Source: Tetrahymena elliotti 4EA
Lineage: Eukaryota > Ciliophora > Oligohymenophorea > Hymenostomatida > Tetrahymenidae
Length of the DNA stretch: 64,000 nucleotides
Assembly: GCA_000231825.2 (NCBI GenBank)
Contig: JH720359.1
Location: forward strand, 1-64,000
Direction: 5' to 3'
The translations under genes were made by a program, and so were the position numbers. Below the pieces are notes generated by a model that searched no databases, was not told the origin of the DNA, and saw nothing but the letters and a program-made list of their open reading frames with translations. Within the stretch, counting starts at the first letter, position 1, and the number at the start of each line of letters is the position of its first letter. Of the stretch, positions 37,590 through 51,378 are shown piece after piece.

Positions 37590-40257
37590 TCAGAAATTAA
37601 AATAGGTTTTCTTTTTTTGCTTTTCAGGGTCAAATGACATACCTTTTACTTTTGACCTTAAGTAAGCAATCTTTTCACTTCTTTTTTCTTTCCCTGCCCA
37701 ATCATAAACATTAAATATTTTTAGCTTATAATTCTTTTTCATAAGCATTCTTATCATAATTGAACTGTAAGATCTAATGGCTTTAGTGTCTCCAATAAAA
37801 TTAAATTTATCTTGGATTATAACTACATTATTTTCATCTAATTTTGAGAATTAGTATCTGAATATTGATGCCTTTTAATTTATTTCATGGTAATAACCCA
37901 ATCTGTTTAAGAAATACTTAACAGCCTCAGTGAATGCTGTTTCTTTATTAGCAATCTACAATTAATTTTAATCAAAAATGTATTGAAGATGTTAATTAGT
38001 TTCCTGATTGATTGGGAAAGAAATATTGCCTTATTCAAGTAGTAAACACTCACGACTCAAATAAAGAGAAAGTTTGTATTCATGCTTAAGCTTTGAAATA
38101 TTTCCTTATTTGTCTTCTCTCTCAATAATACTTATTAACTTTTTCCATAAGTCTTCATTTAATGAGTATCTTGCTGTCAAATAAGCCAAAAATCTATTTA
38201 TTGTTAATTTATTAATAACAATTTGATAAAAAATAAAAAATCTTACTGGACTGCTTATTCTAGAGTAAAATCTTTTGTGGATAAAATAGTTTATTCAACT
38301 TTTTTTTCTATTTACTCATTCGAAACTTCTAATGTAGAGATTATATAAGTAGCAAGAGCCTTCTAATTTAAGTCTAACTAGTCATAATATTATTCAATTA
38401 GTAGCTCCATAGAATCATAAAATTGTTTACTGCCTATGTTCATATCGTTAGCTAGGTAATAAACTTGTAGCAATTAATTTAACTCTTCTTTGCTGATATC
38501 TTCAGAAATTAAAATTTTTTCTTTCTAAGATTCCCACTTAGTATCTTTCTACTCCAAGAAAAAGTTTTCATAGGCTCTTTTATTTTGTTTAATATCATTG
38601 TAGTTGGCATATATTCTCATTTAAAAAGTGCTAATAACTAGTCTAGAAACGGTTTTGATACCATAAATAAACTCTTTAAAGTGGTATTTGGCATTTTAGT
38701 TAATATAAATATCTTTAATTTCATGTAAATTTTACATAATTTATAAAGCTTCAGAGAAAGTTAATTGATTTCTATTAATATATTTATTAGCAATATATTG
38801 AGAATAAATAGGAATTAAATTGAAGAGCAATTCATTGTTATACTTTCCAAATTAAATTATCTAAGGAAATATGTAAAGACTTTAGAATGATTTTAAATAC
38901 TAAGGAGATAACGCCTCATAACACTCTTACTACTACTTAATGAATCCCATAAAAAAGCTAACACAACTTACTTCTAAAAATTGTTTAATTGAGTTTACTT
39001 TTTTAAATGCTTTTTCTTTCATAAAACTATTAACTATCTACATCATTTCGACGATAATTTTTTATTCAGTTTCTGTGATAATATTTGGTAAGTTGAGAAT
39101 TTTGAAATCATTATTTCTTTTTATCATACCAGTTTCATAGATATATTTAGTAATTATAAATAATTCTTCAACTGTAAATGCATGTTCTTTTGTTGATTTT
39201 TCATTTATTTTCTTCAAAATATAATTCAAAAGCTTTTCGTTATCTTTGTTAGCTACAATCTATTTTAAATCTGCATTTATTTCAGGTAAGACACCAAATT
39301 TAATGAGTATATCTTTAGACTGAATATTATTTTATATATCCTCAAAAGTACTTACAGATTTTAATTCTGTAAAAATGCTTTAAAGATATTCTTTCTCAAA
39401 AAATTAGATGTTATCTAAATAATAAGATGCCATCAATTTCTTATTTTCAATAATTATTTTTTTTAAATGCTATTAATATTCTAAGATTTTAGAAGGTTTA
39501 AAATCTTTTAAAGTACAAATTAGCATGTACTTGCAAAACAACTTATTATCTTCATATAAAACTTCAGATTCGTTTTAGAAAACTTTATCCATTTATTATA
39601 ATAACTCAATATCTATATTTCCACTTTTCTTATATATTCTCAAGATATCTATCCACTCATTAGTATTGTAATCATAAAGTTCATCAAATGTTTTTTCATT
39701 AATTATACCATTCATATCAGTAGAAGGATCTAATTTTTAGAAAAATTTAATCCAATCAATTATTTTACTTAATTCTACATCATCTTTATTTTAAATTAAA
39801 TTTTTGTTAAAATCCTTCTAAAATTAACGAATATCGAGATCTTTAAGAATTTTTTAAGCAAACTCATCCTACTCATTCATAAGAAAATCTAATATTTGTA
39901 AGTATTCATTTAATTTTGAGGGATTTGCAGAATCTTTAAAGTGTTGTTTGACAAATTTAATTTCTAGATCATTCATCTTATATTCTTTAAATAAACTGTT
40001 TTAAAGGAGATTTATAAGGCATAGCTTATTTAGAGAATACTCCTAAATGCAGTTATATATTTCAGATACTACCTAAGAATCTAGATGCTTTAATGGTTAT
40101 ACAATTTCTTGTAAAAAATATTTTTCTTTATTTTTGGTAGAATTTAATTATTTGATCTACCATGACAATGACATTGGTGAAGCTGTAGCACTGGTGCTGC
40201 TTTTTTGCTAAGCACTTGAAAAACAAAATTAATTTCCTGTAAAACTAATTTGAGCAT
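37590..40257 (-). CDS. RAP-domain protein (probable organellar RNA-binding)
   Basis: Minus-strand gene from ATG at 40257 to TGA at 37590. The first exon (32 codons, MLKLVLQEINFVFQVLSKKA) is joined across a 35-nt intron (40126-40160), one of the shortest here; its lack of acidic residues apart from one Glu, and its basic/hydrophobic nature, suit a mitochondrial presequence. About 700 residues of short alpha-helical repeats follow (EYLQILDFLMNEQDEFAQKI; DWIKFFQKLDPSTDM). The C-terminus is a RAP domain: VVIIQDKFNFIGDTKAIRSY, then LKIFNVYDWAGKEKRSEKIA and YLRSKVKGMSFDPEKQKKK. Helical repeats with a terminal RAP domain are typical of FASTK-like and OPR-type proteins that handle mitochondrial or plastid transcripts. 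The specific RNA target is unknown. A further intron probably lies near 38200-38250. Confidence 0.75.
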
Positions 40258-41448
40258 TTTAAAAGTTTTGACACTTTTATAAAACCTAAAATTTTTGCTT
40301 AAGTTTTGTAATTGCTAAAACCGATTTTAATTGTCTACCTATCATTTCTACTATTTATTAATTTAAATAAAATTTGTATCTGCTTAGATTAATACTATTT
40401 TGTTTAAAATTTAGATAAATTATTAAATTAAACAATTTTTATCTTTAGAGAAAACTAAAAGTAAATTTCAATTTCTAAATTCTTTGAGCAATATCTAAAA
40501 TAAAAGCAACTAGAATTGTTTTATTTGAGTTTTATACAAATAGCAGTACATCAATGAATTGTATTTATTTTTAATAAATTAGAAGAACCTCTTTAAAATT
40601 TATAACTTAATAAATAAAACAATAAGTCTTAAATTCTCGTTGATAATTTTAGAAAATTTAACAAAAAAATATTTAGGAAAGTGTTGAAAAAATAAAAAAT
40701 TTGAATTTATTTTAACAGTTTCCAATCATATTTAAATAAATTATAATATCAATGAAAATAATTTAGAATATAAATTTTAAATTTGATCAATTTTATTAGG
40801 TTATTAAAGAAAACATTACTTCTCAATTCACTTTATTAAAATTTGAATATTTTATAATAAATTTGAATAAAATTCATTGAAAATAGTAATTTTTTAAAAA
40901 TAACAGCTGCTAACTTTTAAATAATAATTTCAAGCAATAGAAAAAACAAATAATTAGGTAAGTGTTGAAGTTATTTACAAAAATAGGTAAAATAAACGCT
41001 AAAAAATAAAGACGATATTAGTATTTGAATTAATATAAAATGTAATTATATTAATACTTTATTTATTAATTTTGCTTATAAATATTTTTTGTGAATGTAA
41101 AAAAAATAACTTAATGAACCTAATAATTATTTAGGAAATAGTCTAAGCCACAACCACAAAAATGATAAGATATATTTTCTTTCGGCTATCCTTGAATTCT
41201 ATTTTTAAAATAAAGTATTATCACTATTTGTTTATTCAATAGAAATAAATTTTAAAGAGAGATAGAGTTAAGATTACTTTAATTCTATTATGATTAAATT
41301 TCTGATTAGCCAAAGTCTTATACAAAATTTATTAGATTATTATTAAGTTATTTGATTTTATAATTTAAAAATAAACATAATTATATATAATTGGCTTCTC
41401 TCAAAAGAGCAAGATCCTTTTTGTATCTTGATTCATCATCAAAAAGTT
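40258..41448. other. intergenic, AT-rich
   Basis: About 1.2 kb of AT-rich spacer between two minus-strand genes, with no supported gene or repeat. Confidence 0.5.
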
Positions 41449-42831
41449 TCAAAGATTTAAAGGATTTATGGCCTCAATGTTGCTAGTGAAGATATTTTAA
41501 ATCAGTGTAAAGACTATTCCCATAAATACACCTATTGCTACTGCCTTCAAAACTTTGGATTTTCCTATGTTAAATTTATTTATTTTTAGTAAAAATTATT
41601 GATGAGATGAATTATTAAATACCTCCTTTACTTGTTTCTCCTACAGTGTGGCCATTAGGTGTGGTTCTCAAATCATGTGTTGTGATCTTTTATATACTTT
41701 AATTGTACTTCTCCGCTTCTCTTTATATATTATGAAGTTAATCTTCCTTTTCCTGCAATTTTTAACTTAAGAAAGCAGTGCTGTTATTAATATTCTGATA
41801 CTTTAAATTAGGGTCTTATTGGCCTTTAAGGTCGACTGGAATCACATTTTGTCTCCCATTTCCTGATTCAAACTGTATTGATTAAAAATATTATTTTAAC
41901 AAAGGACCAAATATAAAAATTGTTTTTAAGTACTCCTCCATTTCTTACAGGGGATTGATAATTGTTTGTTGATGCTGTCATCTTATTCTAATTATTTATT
42001 AATTCTCCTTGAGGACTTATAATTTTAACTGGCAATTTTGTAACTTAGGATTCAATTACACTTTTATTGTTCTTAAATATATTTTCCAAACTTTCTTTCT
42101 AGATAATAAATATATTCATATAAGGTAAAAAAAATAATATTTTAAAATTAATTTCATCAAAATTATATCTGTTAGTTTCCCGAATGAAAACAAGAGTATC
42201 CCTATGATGTTAATCAAATAAAATTCCTATTAAATTATTTACATTATTTGAAAGCTTTGAAACAACCAACTAGAAATTGTCTTTAAAAGTCTGTAATTTA
42301 TCCTTAATCAACTTTATGTAAATAAAAATAATTTCAAAACCAGTTTAAGCACTTCAAAAATTAGGAAAATAAAATTCGATTTTTTAATTGAATTGACAAA
42401 ATCTATCATGAATGATGAAGAAAGTGCATTTTTTATCTAACCTTATTTTGATTGAAAATAATAATTTTTATTAATAATTTACATCTGGATGCATAGTAAA
42501 ATTAATTCTGGCTTCTTTGTGAGGTTCTATAATATTTTAATCAGTCTTAACTAGATATTTCTATGGCTATGTAGACTTGAACTTTATTTTGTTTATAAAA
42601 TAATTTGTTGATTTTTATTACAACAAAGCAAAATAGATAAAAGTACTTTATATGCTACATGAAAATTGCTCTCATTAGTAATTGTTAATATGAAATGCAA
42701 ATATTTATCAGGTATGTATGGAAATTCTATGCTATTTTTACTTAATTTTACTAAAGTAAGCTCCTAATATCTACTATTGCTTCTATTAGATACAAAAATA
42801 ATTTATTTTATTTTTTTAAAACAGCCATCAT
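41449..42831 (-). CDS. VAP: VAP-type protein (MSP domain, tail-anchored)
   Basis: Minus-strand gene ending with TGA at 41449-41451. The N-terminal MSP domain reads VKLSKNSIEFPYIPDKYLHF, ILTITNESNFHVAYKFKSTQ and PQKYLVKTDQNIIEPHKEAR, then INFTMHPD; this matches the VAP major-sperm-protein fold, including the AyKfKsT.PqkY core that binds FFAT motifs. The middle is a Gln/Lys coiled coil. The C-terminus is a single membrane anchor, VLKAVAIGVFMGIVFTLIQN, followed by a short lumenal tail ending NPLNL. An intron at 41565-41622 splits the region just before the anchor. VAPs sit in the ER membrane and tether lipid-transfer proteins at contact sites. The start is uncertain: the ATG at 42831 needs an intron to reach the MSP frame. 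Confidence 0.85.
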
Positions 42832-45339
42832 TAATTGAAAGGAAATCTTTACGCTTAACTTGAATACATTTTCAGATTTTTTAATTGTTTCTTGCTTTAC
42901 TTTTAATAATAGATAGAATAATTTATTTTGAACTATTTGTGTATTTATATTTTTTCTTTAATTTAAATTTTTTTAATATTCAATTCATCTTTTGTTTTCG
43001 TTTTTTTTATAAATAATTTTTATTCCACCCAAAATAAAAAAAATATTGAAAAAGAAAAATTAACAATTTTTTCTATTGTTAACAAATACCAAACGATATG
43101 ATATTAGTTTATGCATCACTATCAACCATATATTACTCATATGACCTCTAAATTTACTTTTATAGCTTTCTCTTTATTTTATTTTATATTTATAAATTTG
43201 TATTCTAATTTAATATATTTTATTTCAAAATAAAATAATATTAACTGTCCTTCCTCAAAATAAAAATGAGAAATTTCAAAGATGTAAAAAATTTAAGTCA
43301 TTAATTAAAAAGATTAGAAGTTGTTCTAAATTTGAAAGAGGAACCCAAGAAATTATGAGAAATCAAAGTAACAGAAAATAAAAAAATATTAATCTCATCA
43401 ATTATAAAATGTTCATACTAATAAAATAATCCAATTAATTGATGATCAAATAAATACAATAAGGTTCAAATATAAACTTTAATATTTGAAATATTTTGTA
43501 GAAAATAATGATCAGTAAGTAAATGGTTAATTAAATCATCATAGCATTTAGTTTGAATCTAAATACATTATAACATTTAAAATAGATTAAGTAATTTTTA
43601 AAGCCATAAAGATGAAGAGTAATTAAAAATTATTGAAAAGTATCCAAAAAAAATAAAAATTGAAGACCATATTTATATTAAAAGAATTTTAAGATGATTG
43701 AGATACCAAAATTATTTTACTATCTAAAAAATTAACTAAATTTTGATATAATTTGATAAAATAAGAAATGATTGATTAACTTTAAATAATACTTTGGCTC
43801 TACTAAATATAATATTACTATGCCAATTGATAATATTTACACTTACTAATGTAACATCATGTTAATTTTATGAATTTACTTCTTTTAATAAAGAGCTTTT
43901 TGTATTTAACTACTTAAAATTACAAATATGTAAATATTATTTATCTTAAAAAGTTTTAAAATGATATTCTTTATTTAGAATTTATAAGAGAAAACTAACT
44001 TCATTTACAAAATAAATTTTCTTAAAAATGAATGAAATTAAAAAAATAAATGGAGTTTTAAATGATATCATAAAATTCATAAATGAGGGCATCTAAATAT
44101 TAAAAACACACTCAAAACAAACTCAAAGATGAAAAAAGCATAAAAAACTATCAAATTTGAAATAATCTAAACATCAACATTAAAGAAAAGTGAAAAAAAC
44201 AAATTTATGGTAAATAATACAAAATTTAAATGATACACGCATTAATTTCTTTGCTGATTTGACAAAATATTTAGGATTTTAAGACTATCTAACTAACCTA
44301 ATAACTAACAAACTAAAAAAAGCAAAAAGACAAAGAAAGAAATATTCTGTCATGATGTTTTTTTAATTTAAAAGAATAAAGTTTTACAAGATAATTAATA
44401 AATTTCCAAAGAAATATCAAAAGCTTCAATTATCAAATAACTATTTAGCATTTGGTTTTGATTTTACCCTAAACAATATTTTTCTTTATGATTGATTAAT
44501 CACCTAATATTTATTTGTCTCTATACTATAATTTAAAGCAAACTTAATTAAGTTCTAAAATCAAAAAATTTCTTTGTTTATCTTTAATCACTTTAGTTTG
44601 AAATAACTAATTATAAATCTTAAATATTAATCAAAAAACAAACCTACTTTAAACAAGAGCAATTCAATTTGTTATAAATAGAGGGATAAAATAGCTCAAA
44701 TCCTCTAATTTTGCTAACTAAAACATACTACTTTAATATATATTTATTAGTCTTTTACTAAGGGTTGCTAAGAATTGAAGCGCAACGAAATCTAAAATTC
44801 TTTAAAAAAATAATATTTCCTTTAGTAGAATAATTACCAAACTTAATCACTGATTGATAGCTTGATCACTAAATTGTTATTGAAACTAATACCAAAAATA
44901 TTGCAAGTAACTTATTTATTTTTGCATAAGCAATTCTTCACATTATTCTAACAGGTTGAATCATCTAATATTTCAAATTATCTTTCAAAGTAAAATGGGT
45001 ATTTCCTAAAATAATTTATATTCAATCACCTTCAAGATAATTGATAGATAATCAAGCTTATTATCTTAGTTTTAGATAGATAAATAGTTGATTCAGCTTA
45101 ATAATTTTAGCATAATGCATGAAAAATAATATGAAATTTCGTTTTTTTTACCTTATAAAATAAAGTAGTAGATATAAAAATTATTTTTCTATTTAATTTT
45201 GTATTTTTAAAAATAGGAGTATTTTTTCATATCGAGGTCTAAGAAGATAATAATTACTTAACTAATTAATCTATAAATTATTAATTGAAGAATAACCTAC
45301 TGATATTTAAATTGCATACGATTTATTCAAATAATTCGA
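42832..45339. other. 2.5-kb divergent intergenic region with a weak open stretch
   Basis: Largest gap, between the divergent VAP and histidine-kinase genes. An ATG at 43266 starts MRNFKDVKNLSHQLKRLEVV and stops after about 31 codons; another frame then stays open to TGA at 43699-43701 (contains IIQLIDDQINTIRFKYKLQY). It could be a small split gene, a decayed gene or chance. The remainder is AT-rich with no other signal. Confidence 0.4.
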
Positions 45340-48300
45340 ATGCAAGCTAACATTGAGCATATTCAGCAAGACAATATTTTGAACAAGTTTTTGTATTTTG
45401 CTGACTATGAAGATGAGTAGAAGTATAGTAAATATTATTTATAACAACATAACAGGATGATGTACTTAGTCTACGTTATTGTGTTTTGTGTCAATTTGAG
45501 CTTAATTTTTAAAACAATTTGGGACCCTGATGTGGAATAACTTGTGCTTATTCCTATTTGTATTAACTAAATTCTAGTTATAATAATGATTGCATCTATT
45601 AAAAAACAAAAAGACCTATATAATAAACTTTCATGCTTGATAAACATCATATTTGCAGTTGAAGTTTACTTTTATGAAAAAGGCTTTAAAAGCTCAAGCT
45701 TAAATGATTACTATCAGCTTTGTGGGTTTATTATATATGGATCACATAATAGTCTGATGCTGAGCAGCTAAATTCTTTATGATTCTGTTGGATTTATTTT
45801 AAATTTCTCATTTTATACTTATTAATTATACAAAAAGGATAGAATAATTGAGTTATTGCTCATGTGGTGTATTATTATAGTTACTATTTGTTAAAAATTC
45901 TAGCACCATAAATTTACTAGATTTTTATATGTTTCGATGTAGCATTAACAGGAATGGATAGATGTTATTGAAAATGTGCTTCCATCAGCAATTATTTCTA
46001 TCTAGCAAGGAAAAAATCAAACTAAGCCATAAAATAATATAAAATGTGAATAGATAAGTAATTAGTAAAGCAGTTAAATACCCTAAGATAAATTAAATTA
46101 GGCTAACAATATATCTTTTCAAAAATAGAAATAAAATAAATTAAGTAATAATTAAAATTAGGCTTAAGCTCACTCTATTCCTTTATAGTCTCTATTAAAT
46201 ACCCATTAAAACCATGATGGATAATAAATTTTTGAAAATGAATTTGATAAGAATATATTTAAATAATGGAATTTAAATCTAGTCAATGGATAGAGTAAAG
46301 AAATGTATAGCATTAAAGATATGAATAGCTTTATTAATTTTGCTTAAAATGTTTTGATAGATACAAAAGAATTAGTCATGGAGACTTCAACTGCTGTAAA
46401 TGGTAATGCTTCTTCACCTCTTCATCCTTTTGAAGGTATAAGTAAGCATCTTGATCAATCGAATACCACAAATAATTAAACATTCATGTTCAACCATAAT
46501 TAATTAAATGCTAATTAAAAAACTTGCAACTAAAATAATAATATGAACCATTCTTATATTTAGAGTAATAATAACATACCTAATCATTAATAACATCTAA
46601 CATTGGCAAATTTAAATAATAACAATAATGGAAATAGCATATAAGTCTCACCTGTAAGATACTCCTTATAAGGGCACACATAAACTAATTTACAAGACCT
46701 CACTTAATCTAAGGCTCTCAAAAAAATTCATAATAATGAAAAGAGTCGTACACAAACCTTAACAGAAAATCATTTTAATAACTAAGCATAATAGTTTTCA
46801 GGCTTTATGAGCCTTCAAGGAGAAGGTATCAACTCTAATTTAACTCTTTATAAATAGCTGTAAACATTAGTAGAAGAGTATACATACACAACAAGAAAGC
46901 CTAAATTTTTTATTTGGAAACTAAATGGTAAATACTACCCACCTCAACAAGACAAAAGTAACGAATAAAATTAATAATAAGAAAAGAATAAAGAAAATGC
47001 AGCTATATCTATTCAAATTAAAGTTTGTGGATTTAGAGGTAAATACACTAGAATAGTATTATGTGTTGATGACATTTCTATCTCTGAAAAAGTTTAGATG
47101 TATCAATCATATGATAAATATAAAGATCTTGTACTTGCAAATGCAGCTCATGATCTTCGTTAACCTCTAACAGCTTTAAATTATACTATTTTAGAAGCAA
47201 AAAAATTATTTAAGAAATTAAAAAGTTAAAATATTTATTCATTTTTATACTAATATCATCCTGAGTAGTTTTATATGCTAGCATAAATGAATCCTGATTT
47301 GAATGATTTAGTGACCAACCATTTAGGAACAAGCAAAATTAATTAAGCAGAAAATATTATCTCACAGCTTTAAAATAATTATCAAATGCTACAAGTTAAA
47401 CCTACATTAGCCCCAGACTCAACTGATTTCTAAATGATTTTTGATTTACTTGAAATGGCTGATGTGAGTGGAAGTAGTTTAAAATATTTAATTAATGATA
47501 TTCTAGATCATGCTAAGCTTAGGGAAGGTAAACTATAGGTTAATTTTAAAGAATGCTTACTATCCTAAATTATATAGTTTACAAAAAAAATGTTTGATTT
47601 CTCATTTAAAGAAAAGGGTATAAAATATAGGATTATAAATTAAGCTGATTTGGCTTCAGATTATATTTGTACAGATTAACAAAGACTACAATAAGTTTTA
47701 GTAAATTTGATATCAAACTCACTCAAGTTTACTCCAAGCAATAAATATATAATACTTCATATTACCAAAGTGATTAAGTAAGTACATAGTAGAGAGGTGT
47801 CATTATTAAAAATTAGTGTTTTGGATTAAGGATGTGGTATGTCTAATGAACAATTATAATAGATTTTCAAGCCATATGTTAGCTTCAACAATAATAATTT
47901 AAATGTAGAAGGTATTGGGTTAGGTTTAAATATATGCAGATCTATAATAGGATTGCTAGGACCTTATCCAAAACTTTATGTCAAATCTAAGTAAAATGAG
48001 GGAACTAAATTTTCTTTTTACATATACCATTAAATTCGTAAAGGAAAAACTACCATCAGGGCAGGAAGCACTAAAAAACTAAGCTCATTATTAACTCATA
48101 CAAAAGTAATCATAAAAATAAATAACTTTTTAAATCTTAAAAAATTTTAGAATAATTTCCTTAATTAAATTAAAAATTCTATTTTTTGAAAAATAATATT
48201 TAATAAAAATAAAAGAAAACCATCAATAATGAAGGAACAAAAAATACAATAGACATTATTAGGAAAGAAGGAGATTTAAAACTAAATAATCATATTACTA

Positions 48301-50183
48301 CTTCTTTGCATAAAGGAATTGAGAATGAATTAGATTAGATGACTACAAAAAGAAAAAAAAAGAGAACAAACTCTTTAGAATCTTTTAATGAGGTTCTAAA
48401 TAAGTAAAGGGTTTAAAGTATAATAGATAATACATCTAGATCATACTCTCAGACAGACTTAAAGGAAAATAATAATCATAATAATGATGAATAGAACAAA
48501 TAAACTTAAATTGCTATAGAAAATAAATAAAGTAATAATTCTCATCCCAAATTATCAGATTCGAAAGAGTAAGAATAGGAAGGCAAAGAATTGAATTATT
48601 TTAATAATATAAATGAAAGTATTGAGGGAGAAAATAACAGCTCTTAAGATGCAGATTATTGTACTAATACAAATGAAGGAGAAGAAGAAGAAGATGATGA
48701 AAGAAATTCTAAATTAAACATGACCTCAATAATAATGTAGCTTCCAGACTTAGATGAATAATAATCAGAATAAGAAATTCAATCTCCTATATCCAAGCCA
48801 TCTAAAAGAAATCTACTCCAAAAGTATTCTTTGACAGGCTAATTAATAAATCCAATTTGTTAACTTAATCAATTAAATGGGTTAGATAATTAAAATAGAA
48901 CAACTCCTAAAGAAAAAGATAATTATTATTCTTTGAATAGCACTTTTTAAATTGAAAAAAAAGCTAATTTAATTGATGATAATTCGTTTTTAAGTACTCA
49001 TAAAAATAATTAAAAAGAAGCTCCTGATTTATTTAACACAAGAAGAGATGCAAGCTAGGATAATATTTAAATACCTGCTCATAATGTTTCATTTAATAAT
49101 GTCTTACAAAGTGATTGCTTTTTAATTAATAAGCACTAGTAATAGCAATCAGCTGCTGGGAATAATAGTATTACAAAAAATAATCCAAGCAGTGCTATGA
49201 AAATTTCTATTTAGCCAAATAGTGCTAATGCTTTGCCTGTTTCAGGCTAATTCTATCCTGTGTAATCAAACTCTAACAATACTAACAATACAAATAATAC
49301 AAGTTTATACAGCTTTAGCAATTAGAACTAAGTCAAAACCTCATAACAGCTAATAAATTAGAAGGAAGAGCCTCATCCTTAATAACAGATCTAAGGTTAT
49401 AACAATATAATTATGAATTATTTCTCAAAATAAAATTATAATTCTATAGATTCATAATATTCTTACAAAGGAATGTCAAAACCTACCACATATACAAACT
49501 CTGCTTTTATGCCAGTTGCGTCATCATAAACAACAAATAATAGTTTTTATAACTAAATTAATTCAACAAAAGCAGGTTCAATTCAAAAAATAAGTAAAGT
49601 CTAAAGCTCAATTGCAAACAATAGCAACAATAATTTGAAGCAAAAAATATAATTTAAAAATTTACCAGCTATTTTGACTTAGTTTAAAAAGAAATATCCA
49701 AATGCTCTAAATGAAATGGAATAGAGTACCGGTTCTTTTATAGTAAATAACTAAAAAGAAGAATTACAAGTTCTGATTGCTGATGATGATCCTTTCAATA
49801 TTTCTGTTTTAAAGATGATGCTGAAAAAATCTGATTAATTTTCATTTTCAATTAAAGATTGCAATAATGGAAAAGAGTCTCTTCAAGAATTTTAGAAAAG
49901 AAATAATTCCTCTTCTTCTAAAGCATTTAGTTTAGTCATCTCAGATTTTCATATGCCAGTAATGGATGGTATAGAATCTACTAAATAAATGAGAAAGTTA
50001 ATAGTTGAACAAAATTTTTAAAAATCAATATTTATTGGAGTATCTGGTTTAGGTTAAGAAAGCATTAGTAATGATCCTTAACTTAAAGAAGATTTTAAGG
50101 TTTTTGATGTTGTTTTGTCAAAACCTCTTAATGAATAGGACATAATAAATACAATAAATTAATACTTTTTAGATTTTTATTGA
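45340..50183 (+). CDS. hybrid sensor histidine kinase with receiver domain
   Basis: Two exons (45340-48105, 48216-50183) give 1577 aa. Several membrane segments occupy about residues 45-210 (YLVYVIVFCVNLSLIF; LVLIPICINQILVIIMIASI). A Gln/Asn-rich linker leads to the HisKA domain: phospho-acceptor His604 in AAHDLRQPLTAL. The ATPase domain has N-box QVLVNLISNSLKFTPSN, G1 VLDQGCGMSN and G2 GIGLGLNIC. A second polar linker of about 530 residues follows. The C-terminal receiver has acidic pocket LIADDDPFN, phospho-acceptor Asp1499 in ISDFHMPVMDG and Lys1558 in VLSKPLN. All phosphotransfer residues are present, so the His-to-Asp relay can run within one chain; no HPt domain is seen, so a separate partner would be needed for onward transfer. 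Ciliates carry many such kinases; the signal sensed is unknown. Confidence 0.95.
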
Positions 50184-51378
50184 TTATATTAATTAGAAAA
50201 ACATTTCAATACATCTTATATTTAAAATAAATACTCGAAAAAAATTATACTAACTAACTAATTAGTACATATGTTTATATTACTTATGTAATTTCATTTT
50301 TGCTAATACCAAAATTGTTCATTATGTTTTTCTCTTATTTCTCTTTTTCAAAATAAATTGTTTTTTGAAATAAATATCCTACTTTAAATTTTCTTACAAG
50401 AAACCATAAACTAATACTTTTAAGAATAGGATTGATTAATTGATTTAAAGATTTTTGTAGAAAGTATTCATCTTAAAAAAATCCTTTTTTTTCTTCCAAA
50501 ACATAAAATTTGAGAAAAATTTCTTAATTTAATAATAGTTTTTTAAAGTAATGAAAATTACAAAGTCTGACAGAAACTTTAATTTACTAAAAATAGTTAA
50601 TAGAATTATTAAAATTTGGTAAGTTTTAAATATTCAAATAAAAGTAATATGACATATATTGATAGTCTAATTAATTTTTAAGTTTTTATTAAATTTACTT
50701 TTCAAATATGTTATTGTTGTTATTTTTAAAAGAAATCTTTCATTTTTTCAATTTATTTATTTTTTTACCACAAAAAAATATTTATTTTTCACAAATTTTA
50801 TTTTTAAACAAAATTATTTTTTGAAAAATTTTAATGCATCATACCAATAAGATAATAAAAAAATCAAATTAGAGATGAAATTCAAATTTTACTGATGAAT
50901 TACTGTCTTTATTTTAAAAAAATATGATGAATTTTAATTTACCAATCATCAAATTAAAAATAAAAAAATATTATTGATTGATAATTTAATCCTATTTTAA
51001 TTAATTGGTAATCTTCTTAGCAAATCTTACTTTCTAGTGTTTTTTATATAAAAGTTTATTGAAAATTTTAACATAGTTATGTAATAAATTATATGAAGTT
51101 TTTAATTTATAAAATTTATTTAAATATTTTAAGTATCTCGAATGTATTCTAGCTAGTATAATAAGTAGATAAAGAATAATTTTGAATGAATGAATGAATG
51201 AATGCTGTTGAAAAATTAATTAAATAGTTTTTGATTGATTTTGATGTAGCATTGTGTTTGAGCCTGAAGGTTAAATATAACATTAATTAAATACTTCTAT
51301 TAATTTTTAAAGATATCTCCTAATTTCTAGAAATAATAAGCTTAATATTTCAAATTCTAGTAAATATTCCTAAAGATA
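50184..51378. other. intergenic, AT-rich
   Basis: AT-rich spacer between two plus-strand genes, containing the GAAT tandem listed separately. No gene is supported. Confidence 0.5.
51184..51204. repeat. GAAT tetranucleotide microsatellite
   Basis: Five tandem GAAT units in the spacer, about 175 nt upstream of the PARN-like start codon. Confidence 0.8.
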
